From positions 186,001 to 250,000 of the forward strand of contig JBFWRU010000002.1 of NCBI GenBank assembly GCA_050248735.1: a stretch of 64,000 nucleotides of DNA, in the 5' to 3' direction. Shown here in pieces: positions 37,167 through 46,589 of this stretch (positions within the stretch are counted from its first letter, which is position 1; each line of letters begins with the position of its first letter). The DNA is from JACKFE01 sp050248735 (GTDB lineage: Bacteria; Nitrospirota; Nitrospiria; Nitrospirales; UBA8639). The notes beneath the pieces are model-generated. The model was not told the DNA's origin and made no database searches. It saw only the letters and a program-made list of their open reading frames with translations. Position numbers and translations under genes: made by a program.

Positions 37167-38339
37167 TTGAGAAACGCGAGACATCAGGCGAATCGAAAAT
37201 CTTGGATTCTGGTGGGATGGCTCATCGTCCTTCAAGTCGTACCCATGGGAATCCTGGATGTCAGGCCCTTCATATCGGAGGCCGCACGGATAAAAGATAT
37301 TGCTTCGATAGAAGGAGTGAGGGACAACCAATTGATCGGGTATGGCCTTGTGGTGGGATTGGATCGCACCGGAGACTCGGTCGTGGGTGGACAATTTACG
37401 GCCCAAGCCATTATTTCCATGTTGAATACCATGGGGATCAATCTCAAAGTGGATCCCATTCAGCTCCTCACGAAGAATACCGCCTCGGTGATCGTGACAG
37501 CCAAACTTCCGCCATTTGCGCGTCCCGGAATGAAACTGGATGTGCAGGTGTCTTCTTTGGCCAATGCCAAAAGTTTAAAAGGTGGCACTCTTCTGCTGAC
37601 TCCGTTGAAGGCTCCGAATCAGGTGATCTATGCCGTGGCTCAGGGCCCGATATCGACTTCGGGATTTGAGGCCGGGGATGGCGGCACGTCGGTGGTTAAA
37701 AATCAGCAATCCGGAGGCATTGTTCCGAGCGGGGCCATTGTGGAACGGGGAGTCGATGTGGAGTTGCAAACCTGGGAAAAGTTTTCCCTTACCATGAATC
37801 AGGCGGATTTTACGACGGCTCTGCGGGTTTCCGATGTGATCAATGCACATCTGGGAGAAGGAGTGGCGGCCGCGCTGAACTCAGGACAGGTGCAAGTGAC
37901 CTTGCCAACCAAGTATCAGGGACACGTGGTCCAGATGATTGCGGCAGTCGAAGGACTGGATGTCAATGTGGATGTGCGGGCCAAAGTTGTCGTGAACGAA
38001 CGGACCGGGACGATTGTGATGGGAGAGCATGTTCGACTATCGAGTATGGCGATTTCTCATGGAAATTTGACGATTAAAATCAAGACCCGTTTTGATGTGT
38101 CACAACCGGAAGCCCCTGGCCTCATTGGTTCGGCCGCCGGAGAAACGGTCGTGACGCCTGAAGTGACCACGGATGTGGAGGAAGAACTCAAACGGGTGAT
38201 TCAGGTGGATGGGTCCGTGACCCTCGGGGATTTGGTCAAGGCCCTGAACTCGGTCGGGGTCACTCCCCGGGATTTGGTGGCTGTGCTCACGGCAGCCAAG
38301 GCTGCCGGTGCCTTGCAGGCCGACCTGGAGCTGATCTAA
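37167..38339 (+). CDS. flgI: Flagellar P-ring protein FlgI (TTG start)
   Basis: FlgI forms the periplasmic P ring. The product has a signal peptide and then the typical mature N-terminus ARIKDIASIEGVRDNQLIGYGLVVGL, and later GTIVMGEHVRLS. The frame opens earlier, inside flgH. TTG 37167 has GAGGAG at 37154-37159 and gives a 390-residue protein of normal size; no suitable ATG precedes the signal peptide. Confidence 0.94.
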   Translation: MRNARHQANRKSWILVGWLIVLQVVPMGILDVRPFISEAARIKDIASIEGVRDNQLIGYGLVVGLDRTGDSVVGGQFTAQAIISMLNTMGINLKVDPIQLLTKNTASVIVTAKLPPFARPGMKLDVQVSSLANAKSLKGGTLLLTPLKAPNQVIYAVAQGPISTSGFEAGDGGTSVVKNQQSGGIVPSGAIVERGVDVELQTWEKFSLTMNQADFTTALRVSDVINAHLGEGVAAALNSGQVQVTLPTKYQGHVVQMIAAVEGLDVNVDVRAKVVVNERTGTIVMGEHVRLSSMAISHGNLTIKIKTRFDVSQPEAPGLIGSAAGETVVTPEVTTDVEEELKRVIQVDGSVTLGDLVKALNSVGVTPRDLVAVLTAAKAAGALQADLELI

Positions 38340-38394
38340 TGGGTCGGTCGAATCCTGAGAACTCGATACGCAACTTTCAAGGAGGAAAATATTG

Positions 38395-38760
38395 ATGAAT
38401 TCCTTGAGTCCCATTGACCCGAGTCAATTCAACCATCCCCTCATGTCGGGCAAAGCCACCAAAGTGGAGGAGTATGCCAGGAAGGGGGAGATTCTCAAAG
38501 CCAGCCAAGAGTTTGAATCGTATTTTCTCTCCTATTTAATGAAAATTATGCGGGAAACGGTACCGCAAGGGGCTCTCACCGCCAATCGGATGGGAGAGAC
38601 GTTCATGTCCTTCTACGATGACGAGTTAGGGAAACGGGCAGCCCAAGCTGGCGGTTTTGGCCTATCCGAGTACATGTTGGCGTCAATTTCCGACCAGGAA
38701 ACAGCTGCCAACAATACACCGGCACCAGGATCTTCAACGAAATTATCCTCTGTTCTGTAA
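38395..38760 (+). CDS. flgJ: Short FlgJ, rod-binding domain only
   Basis: The 121-residue protein corresponds to the N-terminal rod-capping domain of FlgJ (ASQEFESYFLSYLMKIMRET, then LGKRAAQAGGFGLSEYM). It lacks the C-terminal muramidase domain of enteric FlgJ, as in many other bacteria, so a separate peptidoglycan hydrolase would be needed. GGAGG lies nine bases before ATG 38395. Its stop codon overlaps the -35 element of the flgM promoter. Confidence 0.9.
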   Translation: MNSLSPIDPSQFNHPLMSGKATKVEEYARKGEILKASQEFESYFLSYLMKIMRETVPQGALTANRMGETFMSFYDDELGKRAAQAGGFGLSEYMLASISDQETAANNTPAPGSSTKLSSVL

Positions 38761-38785
38761 AGTTCGGTTGAGTTGCCTCCGATAA
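38758..38785 (+). promoter_or_regulatory. Sigma28 (FliA) promoter of flgM
   Basis: TAAAGTTC, 12 bases, TCCGATAA; the consensus is TAAAGTTT, 11 bases, GCCGATAA. Fourteen of sixteen element bases match, with the spacer one base longer. It starts inside the flgJ stop codon and lies 24 bases before the flgM ATG. It fits the known late-class expression of flgM by the sigma factor that FlgM inhibits. Confidence 0.8.
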
Positions 38786-38809
38786 AGAAAGATAAGGAGG
38801 CAAGATGCC

Positions 38810-39127
38810 ATGACGATACGGAGTCTTGATCCCAGTGGAGAACTGGGAAAACTGTTTTTTCAGATTCATTCCAAAAACCAGCATGAGTCACCATCCAATG
38901 TATCACAACCGGCAGGCACTACTCCGTCCCGGGATGCGGTGGATTTGTCAGCAGTGGTCAAATCCCTTCAGGATTTTACCTCGAGGGCGTCGGCGTTACC
39001 GGAGGTTCGATTAGAAAAAATTCATGCTGTACAGGAGCGGTTGGAAGCGGGATCCCCATTAGCCAACGCAGAGGAAGTGGCAGGGGCCTTGCTCCGTGAG
39101 ACCTTCCTTAACGATGTGCATGGCTAA
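38810..39127 (+). CDS. flgM: Anti-sigma28 factor FlgM
   Basis: FlgM holds sigma28 inactive until the hook is finished and FlgM is exported. The 105-residue protein has the FlgM pattern: a disordered Ser/Pro N-terminal half, then RDAVDLSAVV and a helical C-terminus (VRLEKIHAVQERLEAGSPLANAEEVAGALL) that would bind sigma28. AAGGAGG at 38794-38800 precedes the start. A sigma28-type promoter stands directly upstream. Confidence 0.9.
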   Translation: MTIRSLDPSGELGKLFFQIHSKNQHESPSNVSQPAGTTPSRDAVDLSAVVKSLQDFTSRASALPEVRLEKIHAVQERLEAGSPLANAEEVAGALLRETFLNDVHG

Positions 39128-39165
39128 TCGCCTGATGGTTAATGATTGAGAAGGAGCTCTTCAGC

Positions 39166-39660
39166 ATGAAATCCCACCCGATTCCTTGGGAAGCTCTGCA
39201 ACAGTTGTTTCGACGATTACTGAACTCCCTTGAAGAGTTTTCGGAACTGCTTGCGGAGGAAGAGGCCGTGATGACCCGACTCGACCGGGAGAAGATGATG
39301 GTGTTGGTCGAACAAAAGGCCGGCGTCCTGGAGGCCGTTCAGCGCTGCGAACAACAGATGGTTGCAGTGTTGCGCCCTTGGGTTCCTACCGGATTATCCG
39401 GTGATTGTTGGAATGTGATCAAGCAGAGTCCGGAATTTTCGCGAGTTCTCCAACTCCCCGAATTCAAAGCCATCCAAAAGGAGACCGCACGAATCCGTGA
39501 ACAGGGTCGAAAAAATGTTGTCTTGATCCGACGTGGACAATATGTCGTGCGTGAAGCCATGAGTCTTGTCTATGCCGGGTTAGGACAGGGTCCGGTGTAT
39601 CAGGGAACCGGTACATTACGCGTCCAACCCGTCCCATGTTCGGTCAACCTTCACGGATAA
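39166..39660 (+). CDS. flgN: FlgN-like export chaperone for hook-filament junction proteins
   Basis: The 164-residue helical protein has the FlgN layout: an N-terminal helix pair (LFRRLLNSLEEFSELLAEEEAVM, LDREKMMVLVEQKAGVL) and a C-terminal amphipathic region. It lies between flgM and flgK, the standard position of flgN. ATG 39166 has AAGGAG at 39151-39156; ATG 39142 is further upstream without a site. FlgN would escort FlgK and FlgL to the export gate. Confidence 0.82.
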   Translation: MKSHPIPWEALQQLFRRLLNSLEEFSELLAEEEAVMTRLDREKMMVLVEQKAGVLEAVQRCEQQMVAVLRPWVPTGLSGDCWNVIKQSPEFSRVLQLPEFKAIQKETARIREQGRKNVVLIRRGQYVVREAMSLVYAGLGQGPVYQGTGTLRVQPVPCSVNLHG

Positions 39661-39672
39661 CGGTTACGAATT

Positions 39673-41319
39673 ATGGCAGGTATCAACGATCTGTTTAATA
39701 TCGCCCGTTCCGGAATTCAGGCTCATCAGCAAGGCTTGGCCACCACCTCCCATAATATTGCCAATATCAACACGAAGGGCTATTCCCGCCAGGAGGTGAT
39801 CCTTGAAACGAAACGTCCGGTCGAAGGGGTAATTGGCAGTGGAGTGCAGGTGGGACAAATTCGCCGGACGGTCGATTCTTTTTTGGAAAATCAGATTACC
39901 TCCGTTACGGAAGATCTTGGTTCCCTGGCTTCGCGGCATAATTTTTTGGTTCAGGCAGACGGGATTTTTACTGATACGGATAATTCAGGGCTGGGTTTCG
40001 GATTAACCGAGTTTTTTAATGCCCTCCGGGATGTAGCCACCAATCCTGAGAGCGCGATTCAACGTACGGTTCTCCTGGCCAAGAGTGATTCCTTGACCGA
40101 TCAATTTCTGACGGTCGCCCAAGGACTTCATCAGATTCGACTGGACGCCGACGGGGAAATTGGCAGGCATGTCGAGACGATCAATGGCCTGGCGATCCGC
40201 GTGGCGTCTTTGAATGATGAAATTTTCAAGGCGGAGTCCAGCGGGCGTGAAGCGCCGGATCTCCGTGACCAGCGGGGAGTGTTGATCAATGAAATGGCCG
40301 AATTGGTCGATCTCGATCAGGTCACGTTGCGTGATGGCATTGGACTTGTGGTTGGAGGACAACTGTTGGTGGCCGGTAATCATGCCAATGCCTTAACTAC
40401 GGCCCCCGATCCCGATAATCCGCCATTGACTAACGTGGCGTTTGTGCGAAGTGATGGCAACCTCTTATCCATTACGGACAAAATCCACGGAGGAAAAATC
40501 GGTGGTCTCCTGACCCTTCGGGATACGGATATCCCGGCAATTCAAGATCGCCTGGACCGGTTGGCGGCTCAGTTGATCAATGAATTTAACCAACAGCATC
40601 AGGCCGGATACGGGTTGGACGGTACGACGGGCAACCTCTTTTTTTCCGCCATGACTCCCGACGCGCCCTTAGCGCGAGACACCAATACGGGGACGGCACA
40701 AGGGACGTCGGTCGCGATTGCGGACCCGACTTTATTGACACTCGATAATTATGAAGTCCGGTTCACAGGGGCGGCCGCCTATTCAATTGTCGATACCACC
40801 ACAGGTTCCACTGTGACCTCGGGGGCCTATACCTCAGGGGCGACGATCAATTTTGACGGATTAGATGTGGTGGTGACGGGTACGGTGGCGGCCGGAGATA
40901 TTTTCACCCTCAGTGCACACAAGGGGGCTGCCCAGCGATTCGGAGTGGCCGTCAGTGATACGGATAAGATTGCGGCTGCCTCAAGCGCCGCCACCATTCC
41001 CGGCGGGAATCAAAACGCTCTGGCCTTGGTCAATCTTCATACCGCTCGCCAGAGTGAGCTGGGCAATATCACCTTCAATGACTATCACACGATCACCATT
41101 GGGGATGTCGGGATTGCCACACGAGAGTCGGAATTGGCCCTTCATAGCAAGGAATTGGAAGTGGATCAGGTCAACGGGTTGCGAGAGAGTGTCTCGGGGG
41201 TATCTCTGGATGAGGAATTGACGAATCTTTTGAGTTTCCAGCGGGCCTTTGAGGCGTCGGCCCGGATGATTACGGTGGCTGACGAATTATTGCGGACAAT
41301 TTTGACAATGGGACAATAG
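39673..41319 (+). CDS. flgK: Hook-filament junction protein FlgK (HAP1)
   Basis: The 548-residue protein has the FlgK N-terminus (GIQAHQQGLATTSHNIANINTKGYSRQ), the central FlgK domains with APDLRDQRGVLINEM, and the C-terminal helices (ELTNLLSFQRAFEASARMITVADELLRT). Residues about 355-415 form an insert-like segment (YEVRFTGAAAYSIVDTTTG, then FDGLDVVVTG) that resembles the hook/flagellin IN motif. It is closely mirrored in the next gene, flgL. Confidence 0.95.
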   Translation: MAGINDLFNIARSGIQAHQQGLATTSHNIANINTKGYSRQEVILETKRPVEGVIGSGVQVGQIRRTVDSFLENQITSVTEDLGSLASRHNFLVQADGIFTDTDNSGLGFGLTEFFNALRDVATNPESAIQRTVLLAKSDSLTDQFLTVAQGLHQIRLDADGEIGRHVETINGLAIRVASLNDEIFKAESSGREAPDLRDQRGVLINEMAELVDLDQVTLRDGIGLVVGGQLLVAGNHANALTTAPDPDNPPLTNVAFVRSDGNLLSITDKIHGGKIGGLLTLRDTDIPAIQDRLDRLAAQLINEFNQQHQAGYGLDGTTGNLFFSAMTPDAPLARDTNTGTAQGTSVAIADPTLLTLDNYEVRFTGAAAYSIVDTTTGSTVTSGAYTSGATINFDGLDVVVTGTVAAGDIFTLSAHKGAAQRFGVAVSDTDKIAAASSAATIPGGNQNALALVNLHTARQSELGNITFNDYHTITIGDVGIATRESELALHSKELEVDQVNGLRESVSGVSLDEELTNLLSFQRAFEASARMITVADELLRTILTMGQ

Positions 41320-41394
41320 GGCGTGTTGTAGGGAAGGGGCAAGAAATCTCCTAAGGGACCGTCACAACGGATTTCACCAGAAGGACAATTCGCC

Positions 41395-42546
41395 ATGCGC
41401 GTTACAGAACGACAACAAGTCGATAGTCTTGTCAACACCATCAAGAAGTTGCGGTCGGATATTTTCGATCGAAACGAACAAATTGCATCGGGAAAACGGG
41501 TCAATCGCCCGTCCGATGATCCGGCCGCTATGGAACGGATCAACCAATTCAGAAATGTTCTTCAGACGACCGAACGACGAAGACTCAACGTCGAAGAAGG
41601 TGTCGGGCGGTTGAATTTATCTGACAGTACCTTGGAGACGGCCGGTCTGAGTATGCAACGAGCCAAAGAACTGGCCGTGCAAATGCGGAACGACACCAAT
41701 TCGGCTCCTGAACGAGCGAATGCCGCGAAGGAAGTGCAACAGCTTATCCTGGGCCTGGCGGGCCTGGGCAATACCCAATTGAATGGACGGTTTATTTTTG
41801 CAGGTAGTCAGACGGAAGCTGAACCGTATGTGTTGGGGACCGCAATCGGTTCCGCCCATAGCGGGAACACCGGGGGGGCGGCAATTTCGGCAAGCGTGGC
41901 CACGGCCTCGTCCTTGCAACCCGATTTGTATCAGATCCGGTTTACGTCCGCCGCGCAGTTCGATGTGGTGAACGCCACCACCAATCAAACCCTTTCGAGT
42001 GGAAATGCCTATTCCTCCGGCTCAACCTTTTCCTTTGATGGACTTGATGTCACGATTACGAATGGTGGGGGACCTCCTCAAACCGGAGACCAATTTTTTG
42101 TTCGGGTGGGTTATGCCTATCAAGGGGATAGCGAAGCGGTCCCTCTTGAAATTGGCGATGGGCGAACCGTGGATTCGAATGTCACCGGAGATCAGGTTTT
42201 TTCAGGTCCCACGAGCGATCTGTTTCAGAATTTACAGAATTTTCATCAGGCTCTGGTGACCAACGATGTCAATGCCATCCAGGCAGCCATTGCGACCTTC
42301 GATTCGTCCTTATCCCAAGTGACGGACGCTCGAGCTGATTTAGGAGCGAAAGTGAATCGCTTGGATACGATCAAGGAGGGCCTGGATCTGTTGACATTGA
42401 ATACCGAAACCCTCCGTTCCGAATATGAAGATGCGGATTTTGCCAAAGTGGCTTCGGATTTGGCTACATTGCAAACAACCTTGGAAGCCTCCATGGCCAC
42501 TCTGACCCGTCAGTTTGAAACCAGTTTGTTGAATTTTCTTCGATAA
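41395..42546 (+). CDS. flgL: Hook-filament junction protein FlgL (HAP3)
   Basis: The 383-residue flagellin-like protein has the N-terminal helix with GKRVNRPSDDPAAMERI and AKELAVQMRNDTNSAPER, and the C-terminal helix ending in LLNFLR. Residues about 180-245 hold an IN-type insert (YQIRFTSAAQFDVVNATTN, FDGLDVTITN) similar to the one in FlgK. AAGGA at 41381-41385 precedes the start. Flagellin itself is not in the window. Confidence 0.94.
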   Translation: MRVTERQQVDSLVNTIKKLRSDIFDRNEQIASGKRVNRPSDDPAAMERINQFRNVLQTTERRRLNVEEGVGRLNLSDSTLETAGLSMQRAKELAVQMRNDTNSAPERANAAKEVQQLILGLAGLGNTQLNGRFIFAGSQTEAEPYVLGTAIGSAHSGNTGGAAISASVATASSLQPDLYQIRFTSAAQFDVVNATTNQTLSSGNAYSSGSTFSFDGLDVTITNGGGPPQTGDQFFVRVGYAYQGDSEAVPLEIGDGRTVDSNVTGDQVFSGPTSDLFQNLQNFHQALVTNDVNAIQAAIATFDSSLSQVTDARADLGAKVNRLDTIKEGLDLLTLNTETLRSEYEDADFAKVASDLATLQTTLEASMATLTRQFETSLLNFLR

Positions 42547-42613
42547 GGTGCTTAGCCTCATGATATTCAGGATGTCCAGCCTTGTGATCATTGAAAGGAA
42601 ACGATAACCCTCT

Positions 42614-43588
42614 ATGCGTGTCTTAGTCGTTGATGATGATCCCCTTACCTTGCACATGGTGGTCTACCGGCTACGTCAGTGGGGCCACGATGTAGTTTCG
42701 GCCAATGACGGAGATGCGGCCTGGGAGATCATTGAAGCGGGCCCCACCTTCAATGTGGCCATCATGGATTGGATGATGCCGGGAATGAGTGGCCCACAAC
42801 TGTGCAAACGCATTCGAGGGCAAACGGGTGTGCCCTACATTTATATTATTTTGCTCACAGGAAGAAATAATCCTGAAGATTTGATAGCAGGATTGGACGC
42901 AGGTGCGGACGACTATCTGACGAAACCCTTTCATTTGGGAGAGTTGGACGCACGATTACGTGCAGGCAAGCGGATCGTGGATCTTCAGAATGAATTAATT
43001 TCCACCAGAGAAAGCCTCCGTATCCAAGCCATGCAGGATCCCTTGACCCAGATTTTGAATCATGGGGCGATTTTAGATGCCCTCTTGCGTGAAGTGGACC
43101 GTGCCCATCGGCAGCATCAACCTGTCAGTGTGATTTTAGGCGACTTGGATGCGTTTAAAACGGTGAATGATTCATACGGACATATTGTCGGAGATCAGAT
43201 TTTGATCGAAGTGGCCGAACGCATGCGGAGTTGTTTGCGATCCTATGACTCGATCGGGCGATACGGGGGGGAAGAGTTCTTGATGGTGCTACCAAATAGC
43301 GATGCGGATCAGGCGCTCAGTCTGGCCGAGCGCATTCGATTGACCGTTTCGAATACCCCCTTTCGATATAAAAAGATTGAGCTATCCGTGACCCTGAGTC
43401 AGGGAGTGACGACGTGGATCGAACCCTATCCGTTTCCGTTAGAGCGTCTCATTCAAACCGCTGACGGAGCATTGTATTTGGTGAAAAATGCCGGACGCAA
43501 TGGAGTGGAATATGCACATTTCGATGTGTGTGAGGACGAATCCGTGACAGCCATGATGGAACCCAACCCACTGTTTCGATCACAATGA
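42614..43588 (+). CDS. Response regulator-diguanylate cyclase (REC-GGDEF)
   Basis: The 324-residue protein has a receiver domain (DDDP, phospho-acceptor D52 in MDWMMPGMSG, KPF) and a GGDEF domain with an intact active-site signature GGEEF (residues 218-222). An inhibitory site, RSYD (209-212), lies five residues upstream, so cyclic-di-GMP synthesis with product inhibition is expected. The next gene, a hybrid kinase, overlaps it by four bases (ATGA), which makes that kinase its probable partner. Confidence 0.92.
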   Translation: MRVLVVDDDPLTLHMVVYRLRQWGHDVVSANDGDAAWEIIEAGPTFNVAIMDWMMPGMSGPQLCKRIRGQTGVPYIYIILLTGRNNPEDLIAGLDAGADDYLTKPFHLGELDARLRAGKRIVDLQNELISTRESLRIQAMQDPLTQILNHGAILDALLREVDRAHRQHQPVSVILGDLDAFKTVNDSYGHIVGDQILIEVAERMRSCLRSYDSIGRYGGEEFLMVLPNSDADQALSLAERIRLTVSNTPFRYKKIELSVTLSQGVTTWIEPYPFPLERLIQTADGALYLVKNAGRNGVEYAHFDVCEDESVTAMMEPNPLFRSQ

Positions 43589-45939
43589 AAACGTTGCTTA
43601 TCATTAATGACGATCCCCTTCAACTGCATTTTCTGGGAAGTCTATTCGCACAGGATCAATATCAGGTGATTTCCCATCATTCGTCGGAAACGGCCTGGCA
43701 ATGGATTCAAGAGGGGCATGTCCCGGATGGGATTGTGTTGGATCTGCATATGCCGGGGATAAGCGGTTGGCGGTTTTGTGAACTCCTGCAGGCTCATTTT
43801 CCAAGCCCTGGGCGGATGCCGCCGGTATTGGCTGTCTCGGCGACCTATGCGGGGTCTGATGCCGAGGAAGTCCTGGCTGATTTGGGAGCCTCGTCATTTT
43901 TGGCGTTGCCAGCCGAACCCAGGCGAGTTCGACAGGCGGTAGATCAATTGTGGGAGCAACCGTCCCGTCCTCGGAGCATGCAGGTATGGATTGTGTCCAG
44001 TCATGAGCCTCAGGTCGAGCGCATGCGTCAAGTGTTTCAAGAACGTGGGTGGCAGGTGATATGGTTCGCCAGTGGAAATCAAGTTATGGGGCACGGGCTG
44101 AAATCCTGTCCGGATATTGTGGTCGTGGACGACCCCTTGCCCGATATGAACGGGCGAGAATTACGGCAATGGTGCAAGAATGCGGTACCTCATGCGACCT
44201 GTGTCCTTCTTGAGAGTAGGATTGAACAGAGCGGATCGCCTCTGCATGCCAGTGCAGGCGATTGGGTTCTTGCTAACAACTGTGACCCGAATGAATTGCT
44301 GGCGCAATGTGAAAAGGGGCGATGGGAACGAGTACTCTCCCGCGTCGAACATCTCCTGGAAACCCGTACCAGTGATCTCAGGGAGTCCGAAGCTCAGTTT
44401 CGCGGCCTATTCGAGATCCTTCCCGATATTCTTATAATTTACGATTTTCAGGGCACGATTCAATGCATTAATGCTGCCGGTGCCAGACAGTTGCAGTATT
44501 CCACCGGCGACCTGATTGGGAAGCCCCTGGCGATGCTGCATTCCGCGACGGAATCCATAGAGATTCGATCGTCACGGGCGGCATCCGTTTCTGCGGATGG
44601 CAATTGGAGTGAGGCCATTTTGCTTGGCCGGGATGGAAGCCAGGTGTGCACGGAGCGGACGGTGCGTCCCGTCCGATTCGGCGGGAAACCGCATATGCTG
44701 CTCATTGCCCGCGATCTGTCCGGGAGAAAGCAGATGGAAGCGGACAAGGCCAAGCTGGAACAGCAACTCCGCCAGGTCCAAAAAATGGAAGCCATCGGAC
44801 GGTTGGCATCCGGGGTCGCTCACGATATGAATAATATTATGACGGCGATCTTGAGCCATGCCAGTTTATTGAAATCACGATCCGAGCCGAACGACGGGGC
44901 TTGGACTGTGGGGAATGTGATTGAAAAGGCCGTTCGTCGCGGACGGGAGCTCACATCGCAATTGTTGGGGTTTGCACGGCAGGGGAAACATCATCATGTT
45001 CCTGTAGATCTTCATGACGTGGTTCGGGAAGTGGTTCATTTACTGGAGCGAACCATGGGGAAAACAATTGCCTTTCAGATGGAGTTCGGAGCCGGACACC
45101 AGTGGATCGAGGGGGATCCTAATCAAATGTTTCAAGTGTTTATGAATCTTTCCGTGAATGCCTGTGATGCGATGGGAACGAACGGAGAGTTACGGTTTTC
45201 TACCTCGAATGAAACGGTGTCCACCGCGCAGGCGTCTCATGTGCCGGGTCTCTATCCAGGGGACTATGTCGTCGTTCGGGTGACTGACAGCGGGGAAGGA
45301 ATTCCTACTGAGGTCCAAGGTAAGATTTTTGAACCCTTTTTCTCGACGAAGGAGTCCGGAAAGGGGTCTGGCATGGGATTGGCGATGGTCTATGGAATCG
45401 TGAAAAATCATCGAGGCTATATTGGTGTGACCAGTACGTTTGGAGCCGGGACGACGATGAAGGTCTATCTTCCGGTTTCCACCCAGTCTCCTCCTAAGCC
45501 GGTGGTCAGTCAAAAATCAATTCCCTCCAAAGGCACAGGGCACATTCTGGTTGTGGATGATGAACGGGAAGTTGCCGAGGCAACCAGCGCCGTGTTGGAG
45601 TATTTGGGCTATCAGGTCGCGGTTGTATTGAACGGAAAAGAGGCCCTTGCCTATTGCCGGGATTCCAGACATCAGGTGGATATTGTGGTGTTGGATATGG
45701 TCATGCCCGATATGCCGGGACCGGAATGTTTTGCTCAATTAAAACAATTGATTCCGGATGTTAAAGTGATCTTGTGTACAGGATATGATCGTAATCATGC
45801 CGTGCAAGAATTACTGGATCAGGGAGTCGTGGCTTTTCTTCAAAAACCATATGAAATTGACCAACTTGCCAAAGTGTGTAAGGAATTGAGTCAACCAACG
45901 GGGTTATGTTCCGATCAGGTGTCGACGGTGTCTTCCTAA
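43585..45939 (+). CDS. Hybrid histidine kinase with three receiver-like domains
   Basis: The 784-residue soluble protein has, in order, a receiver domain (about 1-120), a second receiver-like domain (about 130-245), a PAS domain (about 265-385), a HisKA domain with H413 (SGVAHDMNNIMT), and an ATPase domain (about 465-625). A C-terminal receiver domain with D704 (VVLDMVMPDMPG) completes it. It is coupled to the REC-GGDEF gene upstream and stands between flgL and fliW. It could control the cyclase or flagellar output; the input signal is unknown. Confidence 0.9.
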   Translation: MKTLLIINDDPLQLHFLGSLFAQDQYQVISHHSSETAWQWIQEGHVPDGIVLDLHMPGISGWRFCELLQAHFPSPGRMPPVLAVSATYAGSDAEEVLADLGASSFLALPAEPRRVRQAVDQLWEQPSRPRSMQVWIVSSHEPQVERMRQVFQERGWQVIWFASGNQVMGHGLKSCPDIVVVDDPLPDMNGRELRQWCKNAVPHATCVLLESRIEQSGSPLHASAGDWVLANNCDPNELLAQCEKGRWERVLSRVEHLLETRTSDLRESEAQFRGLFEILPDILIIYDFQGTIQCINAAGARQLQYSTGDLIGKPLAMLHSATESIEIRSSRAASVSADGNWSEAILLGRDGSQVCTERTVRPVRFGGKPHMLLIARDLSGRKQMEADKAKLEQQLRQVQKMEAIGRLASGVAHDMNNIMTAILSHASLLKSRSEPNDGAWTVGNVIEKAVRRGRELTSQLLGFARQGKHHHVPVDLHDVVREVVHLLERTMGKTIAFQMEFGAGHQWIEGDPNQMFQVFMNLSVNACDAMGTNGELRFSTSNETVSTAQASHVPGLYPGDYVVVRVTDSGEGIPTEVQGKIFEPFFSTKESGKGSGMGLAMVYGIVKNHRGYIGVTSTFGAGTTMKVYLPVSTQSPPKPVVSQKSIPSKGTGHILVVDDEREVAEATSAVLEYLGYQVAVVLNGKEALAYCRDSRHQVDIVVLDMVMPDMPGPECFAQLKQLIPDVKVILCTGYDRNHAVQELLDQGVVAFLQKPYEIDQLAKVCKELSQPTGLCSDQVSTVSS

Positions 45940-46000
45940 GACGTGGCGCAGGTCTGAGGACTCCCTGAATGTTCATTCATTGAACGGATGAGGAGAAATG

Positions 46001-46477
46001 ATGAAAGTGCATAGTAATCGTTTCGGAGATCTTGACGTGGCGGACGAGGTATTGCTCACGTTTCCTTCTGGATTGGTCGGCTTTCCCTCTCATCGTCGGT
46101 TTGTGGTCCTGGAGGTGGGAGACTCGTCCGAATATCAGTGGTTGCAATGTGCTGATGAGCCAAGTCTGGCGTTTGTCCTGGTGGATCTGCAGGTGCTGGA
46201 TATTGACTGTCAGATGGAAATTCCGGACGACAATCTGCAGGAGTTGGATGTGCAATCCACCGATTCCTTGTCGTTGTTGGCTGTGGTGACGATTCCCACC
46301 GACGCTCCTGAGCGGGCCAGCGCAAATCTCCGGGCGCCCATCGTGGTCAACCAGCGCACGCGTAAAGGTAAACAATTGATTTTGCACGAATCGATTCCCA
46401 TTCGGTTTCCGTTAATCCCGGAGCAAGGTTCAGTATCTGCGGAATCGACTCGTTCAACCGCCTCTGCCTCGGTGTAA
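46001..46477 (+). CDS. fliW: Flagellar assembly factor FliW
   Basis: FliW binds flagellin and the translational regulator CsrA, linking flagellin synthesis to secretion. The 158-residue product shows FGDLDVADEVLLTFPSGLVGFP, then PEERAS-like PERASANLRAPIVVNQRTRKGKQLIL, characteristic of the family. AGGAG at 45991-45995 favours the second of two adjacent ATGs. csrA follows directly, the usual pairing. Confidence 0.94.
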   Translation: MKVHSNRFGDLDVADEVLLTFPSGLVGFPSHRRFVVLEVGDSSEYQWLQCADEPSLAFVLVDLQVLDIDCQMEIPDDNLQELDVQSTDSLSLLAVVTIPTDAPERASANLRAPIVVNQRTRKGKQLILHESIPIRFPLIPEQGSVSAESTRSTASASV

Positions 46478-46589
46478 CGTATCAATTGGTCTGAACCCAG
46501 AAGCAAGCGATCTTGTCGGTTAAGTTCATTCATTGTGGCAGGAGGTCCAAGATCTCGTTTGCCAGGCACTCATAGCCAAGGAAGGCCCT

